Shown: in pieces, positions 1-7,306 of the stretch
Layout of the letters: every line of letters starts with the position of its first letter
Position numbering within the stretch: the stretch's first letter is position 1
NCBI GenBank assembly: GCA_023418095.1
Contig: JAEZDL010000016.1
Location: forward strand, 1-17,789
DNA: 17,789 nucleotides
DNA from: Bacteroidota bacterium
Lineage (GTDB): Bacteria; Bacteroidota; Bacteroidia; Flavobacteriales_F; PHOS-HE28
Direction of reading: 5' to 3'
Made by a program: the position numbers and the translations under genes
The notes under the pieces: generated by a model
Seen by the model: the letters and a program-made list of their open reading frames with translations, nothing else
The model's database searches: none
Told to the model about the DNA's origin: nothing

Positions 1-857
1 TTATCGATCAGGTGATCGGCGATGGCGGTCGGTGTCTTGTGCGGACTTTTCGCGATCATGTCCACCACGGAAAGATCGGTTTCATGGCCGATGCCTGTCA
101 TCACAGGAATGGGCATGCGCGCGATCGCGCGGCAAAGATCCAGATCATTGTACGCCTCCAGATCCAACTTCGATCCGCCACCGCGGATCAAAACGATCGC
201 ATCGAACCGATCGGTCTTCACCGCTTCGAGCGCCATTTTCAATTCGCGCGCAGCGGTCTCACCCTGCACGATCGAATTGAAGAGGCAAACATGGAACCGG
301 TAGCCGTATTCGTTCGTGTTGAGGTGTTCCATGAAATCGGCGTACGCCGCCGTTCCGCTGGATGAGATCAACGCGATCCGCTGGATCACCATCGGCTCGT
401 GCACCGATCGGTTCAGATCGAAAAGACCTTCTTCGCGAAGCTTTGCGACCGTCTCCAATTTGCGCTTTTCCAGTTCGCCCAGGCTGAACGACAGATCGAT
501 CTCTTCGATCCAAAGGCTGAGGCCGTACACCTCATGGAATTGCACGCAGGCCTTGAAAAGGATCTCGGCACCTTCTTTCAGGATCGAATCACGCTCGCTG
601 CCCAGCGCCTGTTCGATCATTGCCAGGTTGGTACGCCAGATCACCCCACGCATCACTGCCACGCGAACGCCCTGATCATGTTGCGCCAATTCGAGGTAGA
701 CGTGCCCTTTGCGCGAAATTCCGGTGATCTCCGCCTTGATCCAGAAGGATCGGTCATCCGTGGCCTGCCGGATCGCATTCTTCAGCGCCTGGTTCAGCTG
801 TAGCAGGGAGAAGATCTTTCTCTCTGCAGGCGCGATCGTACCGGGGTGAATGCTCAT
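1..857 (-). CDS. xseA: Exodeoxyribonuclease VII large subunit, 5' part (cut by window edge)
   Basis: This is the large subunit of exonuclease VII, which degrades single-stranded DNA in the cytoplasm together with many copies of the small subunit XseB. Reading back from an ATG at 855-857 gives 285 open codons that run off the left edge, so the 3' part and the stop lie outside the window. The N-terminal part (about residues 15-115) fits the OB-fold nucleic-acid-binding domain, with the stretch FWIKAEITGISRKGHVYLEL. The catalytic domain then begins, with IALISSSGTAAYADF, the glycine-rich DAIVLIRGGGS, and near the edge TGIGHETDLSVVD followed by HKTPTAIADHLI. These are the conserved family blocks (usual form GIGHETD...TPTA). 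The family is normally about 400-450 residues, so roughly two thirds is present. The gene lies 78 bases below a small unrelated gene. No xseB is visible; it may follow outside the window. Confidence 0.93.
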   Translation of the reverse strand, partial: MSIHPGTIAPAERKIFSLLQLNQALKNAIRQATDDRSFWIKAEITGISRKGHVYLELAQHDQGVRVAVMRGVIWRTNLAMIEQALGSERDSILKEGAEILFKACVQFHEVYGLSLWIEEIDLSFSLGELEKRKLETVAKLREEGLFDLNRSVHEPMVIQRIALISSSGTAAYADFMEHLNTNEYGYRFHVCLFNSIVQGETAARELKMALEAVKTDRFDAIVLIRGGGSKLDLEAYNDLDLCRAIARMPIPVMTGIGHETDLSVVDMIAKSPHKTPTAIADHLID

Positions 858-935
858 GGATGCCACCGATCACATCGATCGGCGCGCCTGTAAAGTACAA
901 TGATCTCCGGCGACCGACCCTGAGGATCGAAGATC

Positions 936-1502
936 TTAACGAATGGACGGATCGGCCGCTGGGGACAGATCGACCAGACCGCCTTCGTTGTATTCCTCCA
1001 CGCAGCGCCGCACGAGCATGCGGTCGTTGGATGAATCGATGCATTGGCACAACCGGTCCAAAGCCGGTTCACTTCGCTGGAAGCGCACGTAATCCTTCAC
1101 CTTTTTGCGTTCCGCCGGACCACCGTGGCGATCGGCGTGAACAACCGGGATCAACTCACCGTGCAAACCTTTGGATATGTAGATGGAACCGGCCTGCCAG
1201 AAACAGATCGGCCCTTCCTCGACCAGCCGCACGGGCAGATCGTAAGGCCCGCAACGGAAGAGATCACCGCGCCATTCAAAGCCCCACAATTCCTCCCACT
1301 TCAGCCGCAGCATTTTCTTCTCCTGCGCGAAATGTGCGTAGTGCTTGAAGCCGACATTGGTGGTGCCTGCATAATCGCGGCACAGTACGCCGTTCCCGTT
1401 CTGGTGATCCTTTTCAGATCTGTAAACGATGGCGCGGGTCTTTTCCTGGGCGGTGGAAAGAAGCGGAAATAAAAGGATCGCGAATAGTAAACGTGTCTTC
1501 AC
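936..1502 (-). CDS. Predicted exported cysteine-containing protein of unknown function
   Basis: I do not recognise this family. I chose a GTG start at 1500-1502 because the protein then begins VKTRLLFAILLFPLLSTAQ, a typical Sec signal peptide (basic N-end, hydrophobic core, cleavage near STA|QE), and is 188 residues long. An ATG at 1565 is in frame but would put about 21 non-signal-like residues in front. The mature part is basic and rich in aromatics, with six cysteines (in LCRD, FRCG, ICFW, LCQC and RRCV contexts), so disulfides after export are possible. There is no transmembrane segment after the signal and no lipobox cysteine at the cleavage site. It is separated from the division cluster by a terminator and lies 78 bases upstream of xseA, with which it may share a transcript. 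Function is unknown; periplasmic or surface location is an inference. Confidence 0.6.
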   Translation of the reverse strand: MKTRLLFAILLFPLLSTAQEKTRAIVYRSEKDHQNGNGVLCRDYAGTTNVGFKHYAHFAQEKKMLRLKWEELWGFEWRGDLFRCGPYDLPVRLVEEGPICFWQAGSIYISKGLHGELIPVVHADRHGGPAERKKVKDYVRFQRSEPALDRLCQCIDSSNDRMLVRRCVEEYNEGGLVDLSPAADPSIR

Positions 1503-1520
1503 GGTGGTGGTGTGAGGCCG

Positions 1521-1552
1521 TGAAAATATCCGCCGGCATGGAACCGTACGAA
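1521..1552 (-). promoter_or_regulatory. Possible Bacteroidota-type promoter for the small exported-protein gene
   Basis: On the minus strand TATTTTCA (1521-1528) resembles the Bacteroidota -7 element TAnnTTTG with two mismatches. A weak TTCG (1549-1552) sits 20 bases upstream in the place of the -33 TTTG element. The gene needs its own promoter because a terminator separates it from the cluster upstream. The match is weak and could be chance. Confidence 0.22.
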
Positions 1553-1590
1553 TGCATTTTTCCACGATCGGTGTTGGGATCGAAACGGAT

Positions 1591-1626
1591 ATAAAAGAAG
1601 AACGCGCCTTACAGGGCGCGTCCTTC
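1591..1626 (-). terminator. Rho-independent terminator closing the dcw/yqeY operon
   Basis: A 12-base-pair stem is formed by 1597-1608 and 1615-1626, perfect apart from one G-U pair, around a six-base loop (1609-1614). Read on the minus strand, the stem is followed at once by TTTTAT (1591-1596). It begins 25 bases past the yqeY stop codon. The stem core is GC-rich (ACGCGCC/GGCGCGT). There is no T-run on the plus-strand side, so it acts in the minus direction only. Confidence 0.88.
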
Positions 1627-1650
1627 TCCTTCCCAACTGACCTCTTTCGC

Positions 1651-2106
1651 TCAGCCTGCGCCGAGCTCTTTCTTTACCATCGCGGCGATCAGGCTGCCGT
1701 CAGCGCGGCCGGCCAGGCGTTTGTTTGCCTCGCCCATCACGCGGCCCATGTCGGCCATGCTCTTGGCGCCTGTGCTTTGGATCACTTCCCTCACCGCTGC
1801 CTCCACTTCGGCATCGGTCATGCGTTGCGGCAGGTAGGCTTCGATCACACGGGCCTGCACCTCCTCTTCCGCAGCCAGGTCTTCCCTTCCCTGCTGACGA
1901 TAGATGGTGGCGCTCTCCTGCCGCTGTTTGTGCAGTTTCTGCAGGATCTTCATGCCCGCGGTCTCGGCAAGTGCTTCGCCCGCGCCTTCCTTGGTGAGTT
2001 CGAGCAATATGGCCGATTTGATCGCGCGCAATGCGTTCAGTTTGTCCTTCTCGCGCGCGAGCATGGCCGCCTTGATGTCGGCATCGATCCGTTGTTGCAG
2101 TTCCAT
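1651..2106 (-). CDS. GatB/YqeY domain-containing protein
   Basis: This is a 151-residue YqeY-family protein, whose domain resembles the tRNA-binding C-terminal region of GatB, the amidotransferase subunit. The free-standing form has no firmly established biochemical role. The start is an ATG at 2104-2106, giving MELQQRIDADIKAAMLAREK, the usual family N-terminus; it continues with LNALRAIKSAILLEL and ends with the second helical domain (AKSMADMGRVMGEANKRLAGRADGSLIAAMVKKEL), which matches the family's K..GKVM....G..DG..... pattern. Length is typical (about 150). It begins two bases after the ftsZ stop and is followed by a strong terminator, so it is the last gene of the division operon. This ftsZ-yqeY arrangement is common in Bacteroidota, though a role in division is not shown. 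Confidence 0.93.
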   Translation of the reverse strand: MELQQRIDADIKAAMLAREKDKLNALRAIKSAILLELTKEGAGEALAETAGMKILQKLHKQRQESATIYRQQGREDLAAEEEVQARVIEAYLPQRMTDAEVEAAVREVIQSTGAKSMADMGRVMGEANKRLAGRADGSLIAAMVKKELGAG

Positions 2107-2108
2107 GC

Positions 2109-3779
2109 CTAGTCCACGTTATCGTGCAGGTACGGGTTGTTCCGCTTCAATTCCACGCGGCGCTCCCCATTCTCATCGGTCTCTTCGCTCAGCGTGTAAC
2201 GGCTGATGTTGGAATCGGTGCTGTGGGCTGCATCCGTCAACTGGATGTTGCGGCGCTTGTACGCTGGTTCGCGCTCCAGATCGCTGAGGCCGTTCGGTGT
2301 GCGCAAGCGCAGGTTCAGCTCACGCACTTTGGCCACACGCTGTTCCACACGCGCCTGATGTTCGGCCTGTGAAAGTCTTGCTTCGTTCACCTCGGTGCGC
2401 TGAACGTTGTTCGCACGTTCGTTGTGGGCCGGTGGAACATTGTTCAACGGAGCGGAGGCGTTCACTTCCGGCTCATCGTACAGGCTCATGCGCTTCACCG
2501 GCTCCTCTACCGGTGCGGGCGGCTCGGGCACACGGCGCTGTGGCACCGGCTCGTTGATCTCGAATTCGATCGTGCTTTGGGGTGGCACATAGGCCGGCGG
2601 AACCACTGCAGGCGGAACTGGTTGCATCTGTGCCACGGGTTGCGGATCTACCTGCTTGATGTAAGGTTCGGTGGGCAAAGGCGGCGCAATTGGCGGTTGT
2701 GCGGTGGGCAGCACCGTGGCCACAGGATTGCGGATCGGTTCGGTGATCATCGTTGGCCGGTCATCATCCAACGGGATCACTTTGCGTTCGTTACCCTCCT
2801 TGTGTATCTCACCGGTGAGCGAATTGGTCTTGAAACCGGTGGCGATGATGGTGATGCGCACCTTGTCGCCCAGGCTTTCGTCCATGCCGTAACCCCAGAT
2901 CACGTCCGCGCTGCTTCCCGCCGCATCCTGGATGTGATCGGTGATCTCGCTGATCTCGTCCATGAGCATCGCGCGCGGACCATGGGTTATGTTGAGCAGC
3001 ACGTAGTTCGCGCCCTTGATGTCGTTGTCGTTGAGCAATGGCGATGACAGTGCCTCCTGCGCGGCCTTCAATGCGCGATCCTCGCCCTCGGCCTCCGCCA
3101 TGCCCATGATCGCCACGCCGCTGTTGATCATCACGGTCTTCACATCCTCGAAATCGACATTGATCTTGCCGGTCTCGTTGATGATGCCTGCGATGCCGCG
3201 GACGGCCGTGGTCAGCACATTGTCCGCATGTTCAAAGGCATTGTCCAGCGAAAGGTTCCCGTAAAGATCACGAAGCCTGTCGTTGTTGATCACCAGCAGC
3301 GTATCCACTGCATTCCTCATCTCTTCGATCCCACCAGCAGCCTGGTGTTTCCGCTTGCGGCCTTCCCATAGGAAAGGCATGGTGACGATGCCCACTGTGA
3401 GGATGCCGAGCTCGCGGGCGATGTTCGCGATCACCGGTGCTGCGCCGGTGCCGGTACCTCCACCCATTCCTGCGGTGATGAACACCATTTTTGTGCGTGT
3501 GCTCAGCAATTGACGGATCTCATCGAGGTTCTCCTGCGCCGCATCCTTGCCACGCTCGGGGATCGATCCGGCACCGAGACCTTCGGTGAGGCCGATGCCG
3601 AGCTGCAATTTCACCGGCACCGGACTGATGTCCAACGCCTGGCGATCGGTGTTGCAGATGACGAAGTCCACGCCGTTGATGCCTTGCTGGTACATGTGGT
3701 TCACAGCATTGCTGCCGCCACCACCCACACCGATCACCTTTATGATCGATGCGAGCTCTTTGGGAAGTTCGAATTTCAT
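2109..3779 (-). CDS. ftsZ: Cell division protein FtsZ (tubulin-like GTPase)
   Basis: FtsZ polymerises with GTP into the Z-ring that positions and drives the septum. The 556-residue protein starts at an ATG (3777-3779). The GTPase core covers about residues 10-318: GVGGGGSNAV near 17-26, the tubulin signature GGGTGTG at 106-112, and the T7 synergy loop N207-VDFED-212, which supplies the acidic residues that act on the GTP of the next subunit. GLGAGSIPERG (68-78) is the Bacteroidota version of the GAGA...P loop. A long low-complexity linker follows (about 319-540), first rich in Pro and Val (about 350-430), then in Glu, Arg and Asn. The protein ends in a short basic/hydrophobic tail, LKRNNPYLHDNVD, the expected binding site for FtsA and other partners. 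The linker makes the protein much longer than E. coli FtsZ (383 residues) but within the Bacteroidota range. It lies 36 bases downstream of ftsA. Confidence 0.98.
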   Translation of the reverse strand: MKFELPKELASIIKVIGVGGGGSNAVNHMYQQGINGVDFVICNTDRQALDISPVPVKLQLGIGLTEGLGAGSIPERGKDAAQENLDEIRQLLSTRTKMVFITAGMGGGTGTGAAPVIANIARELGILTVGIVTMPFLWEGRKRKHQAAGGIEEMRNAVDTLLVINNDRLRDLYGNLSLDNAFEHADNVLTTAVRGIAGIINETGKINVDFEDVKTVMINSGVAIMGMAEAEGEDRALKAAQEALSSPLLNDNDIKGANYVLLNITHGPRAMLMDEISEITDHIQDAAGSSADVIWGYGMDESLGDKVRITIIATGFKTNSLTGEIHKEGNERKVIPLDDDRPTMITEPIRNPVATVLPTAQPPIAPPLPTEPYIKQVDPQPVAQMQPVPPAVVPPAYVPPQSTIEFEINEPVPQRRVPEPPAPVEEPVKRMSLYDEPEVNASAPLNNVPPAHNERANNVQRTEVNEARLSQAEHQARVEQRVAKVRELNLRLRTPNGLSDLEREPAYKRRNIQLTDAAHSTDSNISRYTLSEETDENGERRVELKRNNPYLHDNVD

Positions 3780-3815
3780 GTCGTTCTATTTGGGAAGGTT
3801 GGAAGGTGTGTCAGC

Positions 3816-5111
3816 TCAGTTGTCATCGTCCTTCAGCAGATCGCTCGCCCCGGTGAGCACACTGTTGAAGAATTTTCCGAGGGGATTGCCACTGTGTGTT
3901 TTCACCGGGGTCTTGCCAAGCGTGCGGATCTCGGCGATGCGCGGCCGGCGGCGCTCCAGGTAATCGAAGCCCTTCATCACAAGGCCGACGCCAGTAGCGT
4001 ACAACGGGCTGGTGACAGCTTCCACATTGCTCTTGGCGAGGTGTTCGTTAGGGTAGCCGATCCGCGTGGTCATGCCGGTGGCATATTCCACCAATTGTTT
4101 CAGGTGCTTCAATTGTGCGCCGCCACCGGTGAGCACGATACCCGCGATCAGCTGCTTCTCCAGGCCGCTGTTCTTGATCTCGAAGTAGACATGTTCAAGG
4201 ATCTCGTCCATGCGGCTCTGGATGATCTCCGCCAGTGTGCGCAGGCTGATCTCCTTGGGTTCGCGGCCACGCAAACCGGGGATGCAGACCACTTCGTTCT
4301 CCTTGTTCTCCGCAGCGACCGCGCTGCCGAACTTGGTCTTCAGCAATTCAGCCTGATCGCGCATGATGCCACAGCCCTGGCGGATATCCTCGGTGACCAC
4401 ATTGCCACCGAAGGGGATCACCGCGGTGTGCCTGATGATGTTGTCGAAGAAGATCGCGATGTCGGTCGTACCACCACCGATATCCACCAACACAACGCCC
4501 GCTTCCTTCTCTTCCTGGCTCAACACCGCATCGGCGCTTGCCAGTGGTTCCAGGATCAATTCCGTCACGTTCAATCCGGCGCGATGCACGCATTTGTTGA
4601 TGTTGCGCGCAGCGGTCACCTGGCCGCTTATGATGTGGAAGTTCGCTTCCATGCGGATCCCGCTCATTCCGATCGGATCGCGGATGCCCTGCTCGTTGTC
4701 GATGATGTATTCCTGCGGCAGCACATGGATGATCTCCTCGCCCGGCGGCATCACCAATCGGTAGGTCTCATCGATCAGCGTATCGATGTCCTGCTGGCGG
4801 ATCTCCTCCTCGAGACTTTCGCGCATCTTCATTCCGCGGTGCTGCATGCTGCGGATGTGCTGCCCGGCGATCCCCACGTTCACCGTTCCGATGTCGACAC
4901 CGGCACTGTCCTCGGCTTCCTTCACAGCGATCTTGATGCTTTCCACCGTCTTCTGGATGTTCGCCACCACGCCACGTGTGACACCATCGGATCGCGACTT
5001 TCCCATTCCGAGGATCTCGATCTTGCCCTGCTCATTCTTGCGCCCGACGATGCAGGCGATCTTCGTCGTGCCGATGTCGAGGCCTGCGACGATCTCTTGG
5101 TTCTGGTCCAT
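3816..5111 (-). CDS. ftsA: Cell division protein FtsA (actin-like membrane anchor of FtsZ)
   Basis: FtsA is an actin-fold ATPase that tethers FtsZ filaments to the inner membrane and recruits later division proteins. The 431-residue product starts at an ATG (5109-5111). Visible blocks are the phosphate-1 motif DIGTTK at 12-17, the FtsA-specific 1C subdomain (about 84-165), phosphate-2 DIGGGTTD at 210-217, and the adenosine motif LTGGGAQL at 327-334. The C-terminus has the expected amphipathic membrane-targeting helix, GKFFNSVLTGASDLL (about 412-426), after a short linker. Length and architecture are normal. The gene begins 12 bases after ftsQ and ends 36 bases before ftsZ, the standard ftsQAZ order. 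Confidence 0.97.
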   Translation of the reverse strand: MDQNQEIVAGLDIGTTKIACIVGRKNEQGKIEILGMGKSRSDGVTRGVVANIQKTVESIKIAVKEAEDSAGVDIGTVNVGIAGQHIRSMQHRGMKMRESLEEEIRQQDIDTLIDETYRLVMPPGEEIIHVLPQEYIIDNEQGIRDPIGMSGIRMEANFHIISGQVTAARNINKCVHRAGLNVTELILEPLASADAVLSQEEKEAGVVLVDIGGGTTDIAIFFDNIIRHTAVIPFGGNVVTEDIRQGCGIMRDQAELLKTKFGSAVAAENKENEVVCIPGLRGREPKEISLRTLAEIIQSRMDEILEHVYFEIKNSGLEKQLIAGIVLTGGGAQLKHLKQLVEYATGMTTRIGYPNEHLAKSNVEAVTSPLYATGVGLVMKGFDYLERRRPRIAEIRTLGKTPVKTHSGNPLGKFFNSVLTGASDLLKDDDN

Positions 5112-5123
5112 TCGTGTCAGTGG

Positions 5124-5927
5124 TTATGGCGTTGTTCTTTTTGTGCAGACGATCTGGTCGGCGAAGCGCAGGTCGATGGCCGAATACCGCCGCCAATCCG
5201 CCTTCGGGATGCCTTTCTCGTAGAAGATCCTGAGCTTTGCGAAGCGTTCCTCCAGGGCTGATCCATCGCCCAGCAGGATGCGTTGCCCGCCTACGCGCGG
5301 GATCAGTTCGAAACTTCCATCACCGGCCACAACGACATGGTCGATCAGGGCGTTCCAGAACGGATCCTCGCGGATGAAAAGTGCGAGCCTGTGTATCTCG
5401 TCCGATCGGTGGATCGACATGATGCTGTCGTTCGCGTAAACCGAGCGAACACCTTCGATCGCACCTGGTTCATAGAGCGACCCCACCGCCACGAGAACAC
5501 GCGCAGTATGGTTCGGCTGTACGGGCATCGTCCATCCGTTGCGATCGATGTAGAAGCTGCTGCCGTCCGAATTGAAGATGCGCACCACCGGTTCACGCTG
5601 CACCACGTTCACGTGAAGCGACCCATTCATGGTGTGATACACTTCGGCCTTCGCAATGCTCGGAATATTGCGCAACCGCGCCTCTATCGCAGGCAGATCG
5701 ATCTCGGCGATCGCGGCACCCATGATGGCGGTTCCCTGATCGAGCACTTCGCGTCGAACAGCGGCCTCATCGATGAAATGCACGCCCTCCGCACCTTTCA
5801 CGCGAACGTCAAGATCGGTGATCACCATGCGGCCGGCGGTGCTCTCCACGAATCCGAGGATCGCAAGAACGCCGGCAACGGCGATGCAGATCGCGAGCGG
5901 ACGAAGGATGCGCTTCCAGTTCTTCAT
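5124..5927 (-). CDS. ftsQ: Cell division protein FtsQ (DivIB family)
   Basis: FtsQ is a bitopic inner-membrane protein that links the cytoplasmic ring to the periplasmic FtsL/FtsB and FtsW/FtsI complex. The 267-residue product has a short basic cytoplasmic N-end (MKNWKRILRP), one membrane span at about 11-27, and a periplasmic region. The latter starts with a POTRA-like domain (about 36-110, including LRNIPSIAKAEVYHTMNGSL and the QREPVVRIF strand) followed by the FtsQ beta domain with FYIDRNGWTMP (the family's Y.D..G pattern). Primary sequence is poorly conserved in this family, so position between murC and ftsA supports the call. Its ATG (5925-5927) overlaps the murC stop in an ATGA, suggesting coupled translation. 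Confidence 0.93.
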   Translation of the reverse strand: MKNWKRILRPLAICIAVAGVLAILGFVESTAGRMVITDLDVRVKGAEGVHFIDEAAVRREVLDQGTAIMGAAIAEIDLPAIEARLRNIPSIAKAEVYHTMNGSLHVNVVQREPVVRIFNSDGSSFYIDRNGWTMPVQPNHTARVLVAVGSLYEPGAIEGVRSVYANDSIMSIHRSDEIHRLALFIREDPFWNALIDHVVVAGDGSFELIPRVGGQRILLGDGSALEERFAKLRIFYEKGIPKADWRRYSAIDLRFADQIVCTKRTTP

Positions 5928-7306
5928 GATGACCGATCGCGTTCGTTCAACATGCTCTCGATCGCTGGTACCAGCCGGTCTATGTCACCGGCGCCGATCG
6001 TTACCACCACCTGCAGATCGCGTGATCGCAGTTCATCAACGACTCCTTCACGCGTACTCAATTCCTTCGCCTCCATGGGCACCTGCTCGAGCAGCCATGC
6101 CGAGGTGATGCCCGGGATCGGCTCTTCGCGTGCAGGGTAGATGTCCAGCAGGATCAACTCATCCAACTGCGCGAGGCTCTTCGCGAATCCCGCGGCATGA
6201 TCACGCGTGCGTGAGAAAAGATGCGGCTGAAAGATCCCTGTGATCCGTTTACGCGGGTAGAGTTCGCGCACACTTCCGATGAAAGCATCGAGTTCCTTCG
6301 GATGGTGCGCATAATCATCAATGAACACGATGCCGTTCCGATCGATGCGCTTCTCGAAGCGCCGGTTCACGCCACGGAAGCTTTTCATTGCGCTCTTCAA
6401 CTGGTCCGGTGCCACGCCCAGCTTGAGCGCCACAGCACCGGCGACGATCGCATTCTCAACATTGTGACGGCCGGGCATCCCCAGTTTCAAGCCGCGCAAT
6501 TCAGCCTCTTCCGTGATCAGATCGAAGATCTGTTCACCGTTCTCGATCCGCAGTCCCTCCGCACGCGGCAGGCCTTTTCCATCCAGGCAGTACGTGACAA
6601 CGTTCTTCTGCTGCGTGAACTTCCCTTCGATCGCCTTATGGACGAACAAGGTTCCCTTAACGAGTGAAGCGAACTCGGCATAGGCCTGGTCCATCGCTTC
6701 GCGCGTTCCATAGATATCCAGGTGATCGGGATCCATGGCAGTGATGATCGCTTCCTGCGGATGCAATTTCAAAAAGCTGCGGTCGTACTCATCCGCTTCC
6801 ACCACGTTCAACTGCGCGTCCTCATTCAGGAGTACGTTCGTTCCATAGTTCGAGGCGATCCCGCCAAGGAAAGCGTTGAACTTCACCTTTCCCACCGCGA
6901 GGAAATGCGCAAGCATGGTGCTCACCGTGGTCTTTCCATGTGTACCGGCCACCGCTATGGTAGGTTGATCGCTTGTCACCATGCCAAGCAACTCGGCGCG
7001 TTTGAGCACTCGTGCACCGCGTTGCTGCCAGTAGTTGAAGATCGCACTGGTTACAGGCACGGCCGGCGTGCGGATCACGATAACGTCACCGGGTGTCGCA
7101 CTGCGGTAATCATCGGGGATCAACGCTTCGCTCTCGTTGAACTGCACATCGATCCCTTCGCCCTGTAACTGGTTCGTCAGTTCACTGGGCGTGCGATCGA
7201 AACCGGCAACACGCATGCCTTTGCGACGGAAATAACGCGCAAGACCGCTCATACCGATCCCGCCGATCCCGATGAAGAAAAGTCTATGTCCCTGCAACGT
7301 GTTCAT
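5924..7306 (-). CDS. murC: UDP-N-acetylmuramate--L-alanine ligase
   Basis: MurC adds L-alanine to UDP-MurNAc using ATP, the first step of peptide stem assembly in the cytoplasm. The 460-residue protein starts with the UDP-binding N-domain (FFIGIGGIGMSGLARYFRRK, about 10-29). The central ATPase domain has the P-loop GTHGKTT at 121-127 and the conserved DPDHLDIYG block. In the C-terminal domain FIDDYAHHP is diagnostic of MurC (the usual D.YAHHP), followed by FQPHLFSRT. Length is typical. Both ends show four-base ATGA overlaps, with murG upstream and ftsQ downstream. No defects in catalytic motifs are visible. Confidence 0.97.
   Translation of the reverse strand: MNTLQGHRLFFIGIGGIGMSGLARYFRRKGMRVAGFDRTPSELTNQLQGEGIDVQFNESEALIPDDYRSATPGDVIVIRTPAVPVTSAIFNYWQQRGARVLKRAELLGMVTSDQPTIAVAGTHGKTTVSTMLAHFLAVGKVKFNAFLGGIASNYGTNVLLNEDAQLNVVEADEYDRSFLKLHPQEAIITAMDPDHLDIYGTREAMDQAYAEFASLVKGTLFVHKAIEGKFTQQKNVVTYCLDGKGLPRAEGLRIENGEQIFDLITEEAELRGLKLGMPGRHNVENAIVAGAVALKLGVAPDQLKSAMKSFRGVNRRFEKRIDRNGIVFIDDYAHHPKELDAFIGSVRELYPRKRITGIFQPHLFSRTRDHAAGFAKSLAQLDELILLDIYPAREEPIPGITSAWLLEQVPMEAKELSTREGVVDELRSRDLQVVVTIGAGDIDRLVPAIESMLNERDRSS

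Noticed and set aside
1503..1565. Extension of the small exported-protein gene to the ATG at 1565
   Set aside because: It would bury the signal peptide behind about 21 residues; the GTG at 1502 gives a standard signal sequence.
1552..2112. 186-codon plus-strand open frame over the yqeY gene
   Set aside because: It is the complement of a clear GatB/YqeY gene and contains the terminator stem; no domain is recognisable.
3510..5261. 583-codon open frame on the plus strand
   Set aside because: It lies antisense to ftsA and the ends of ftsZ and ftsQ, all of which are unmistakable. Its His/Asp/Leu-rich composition is what the complement of such genes gives, and it resembles no known protein.
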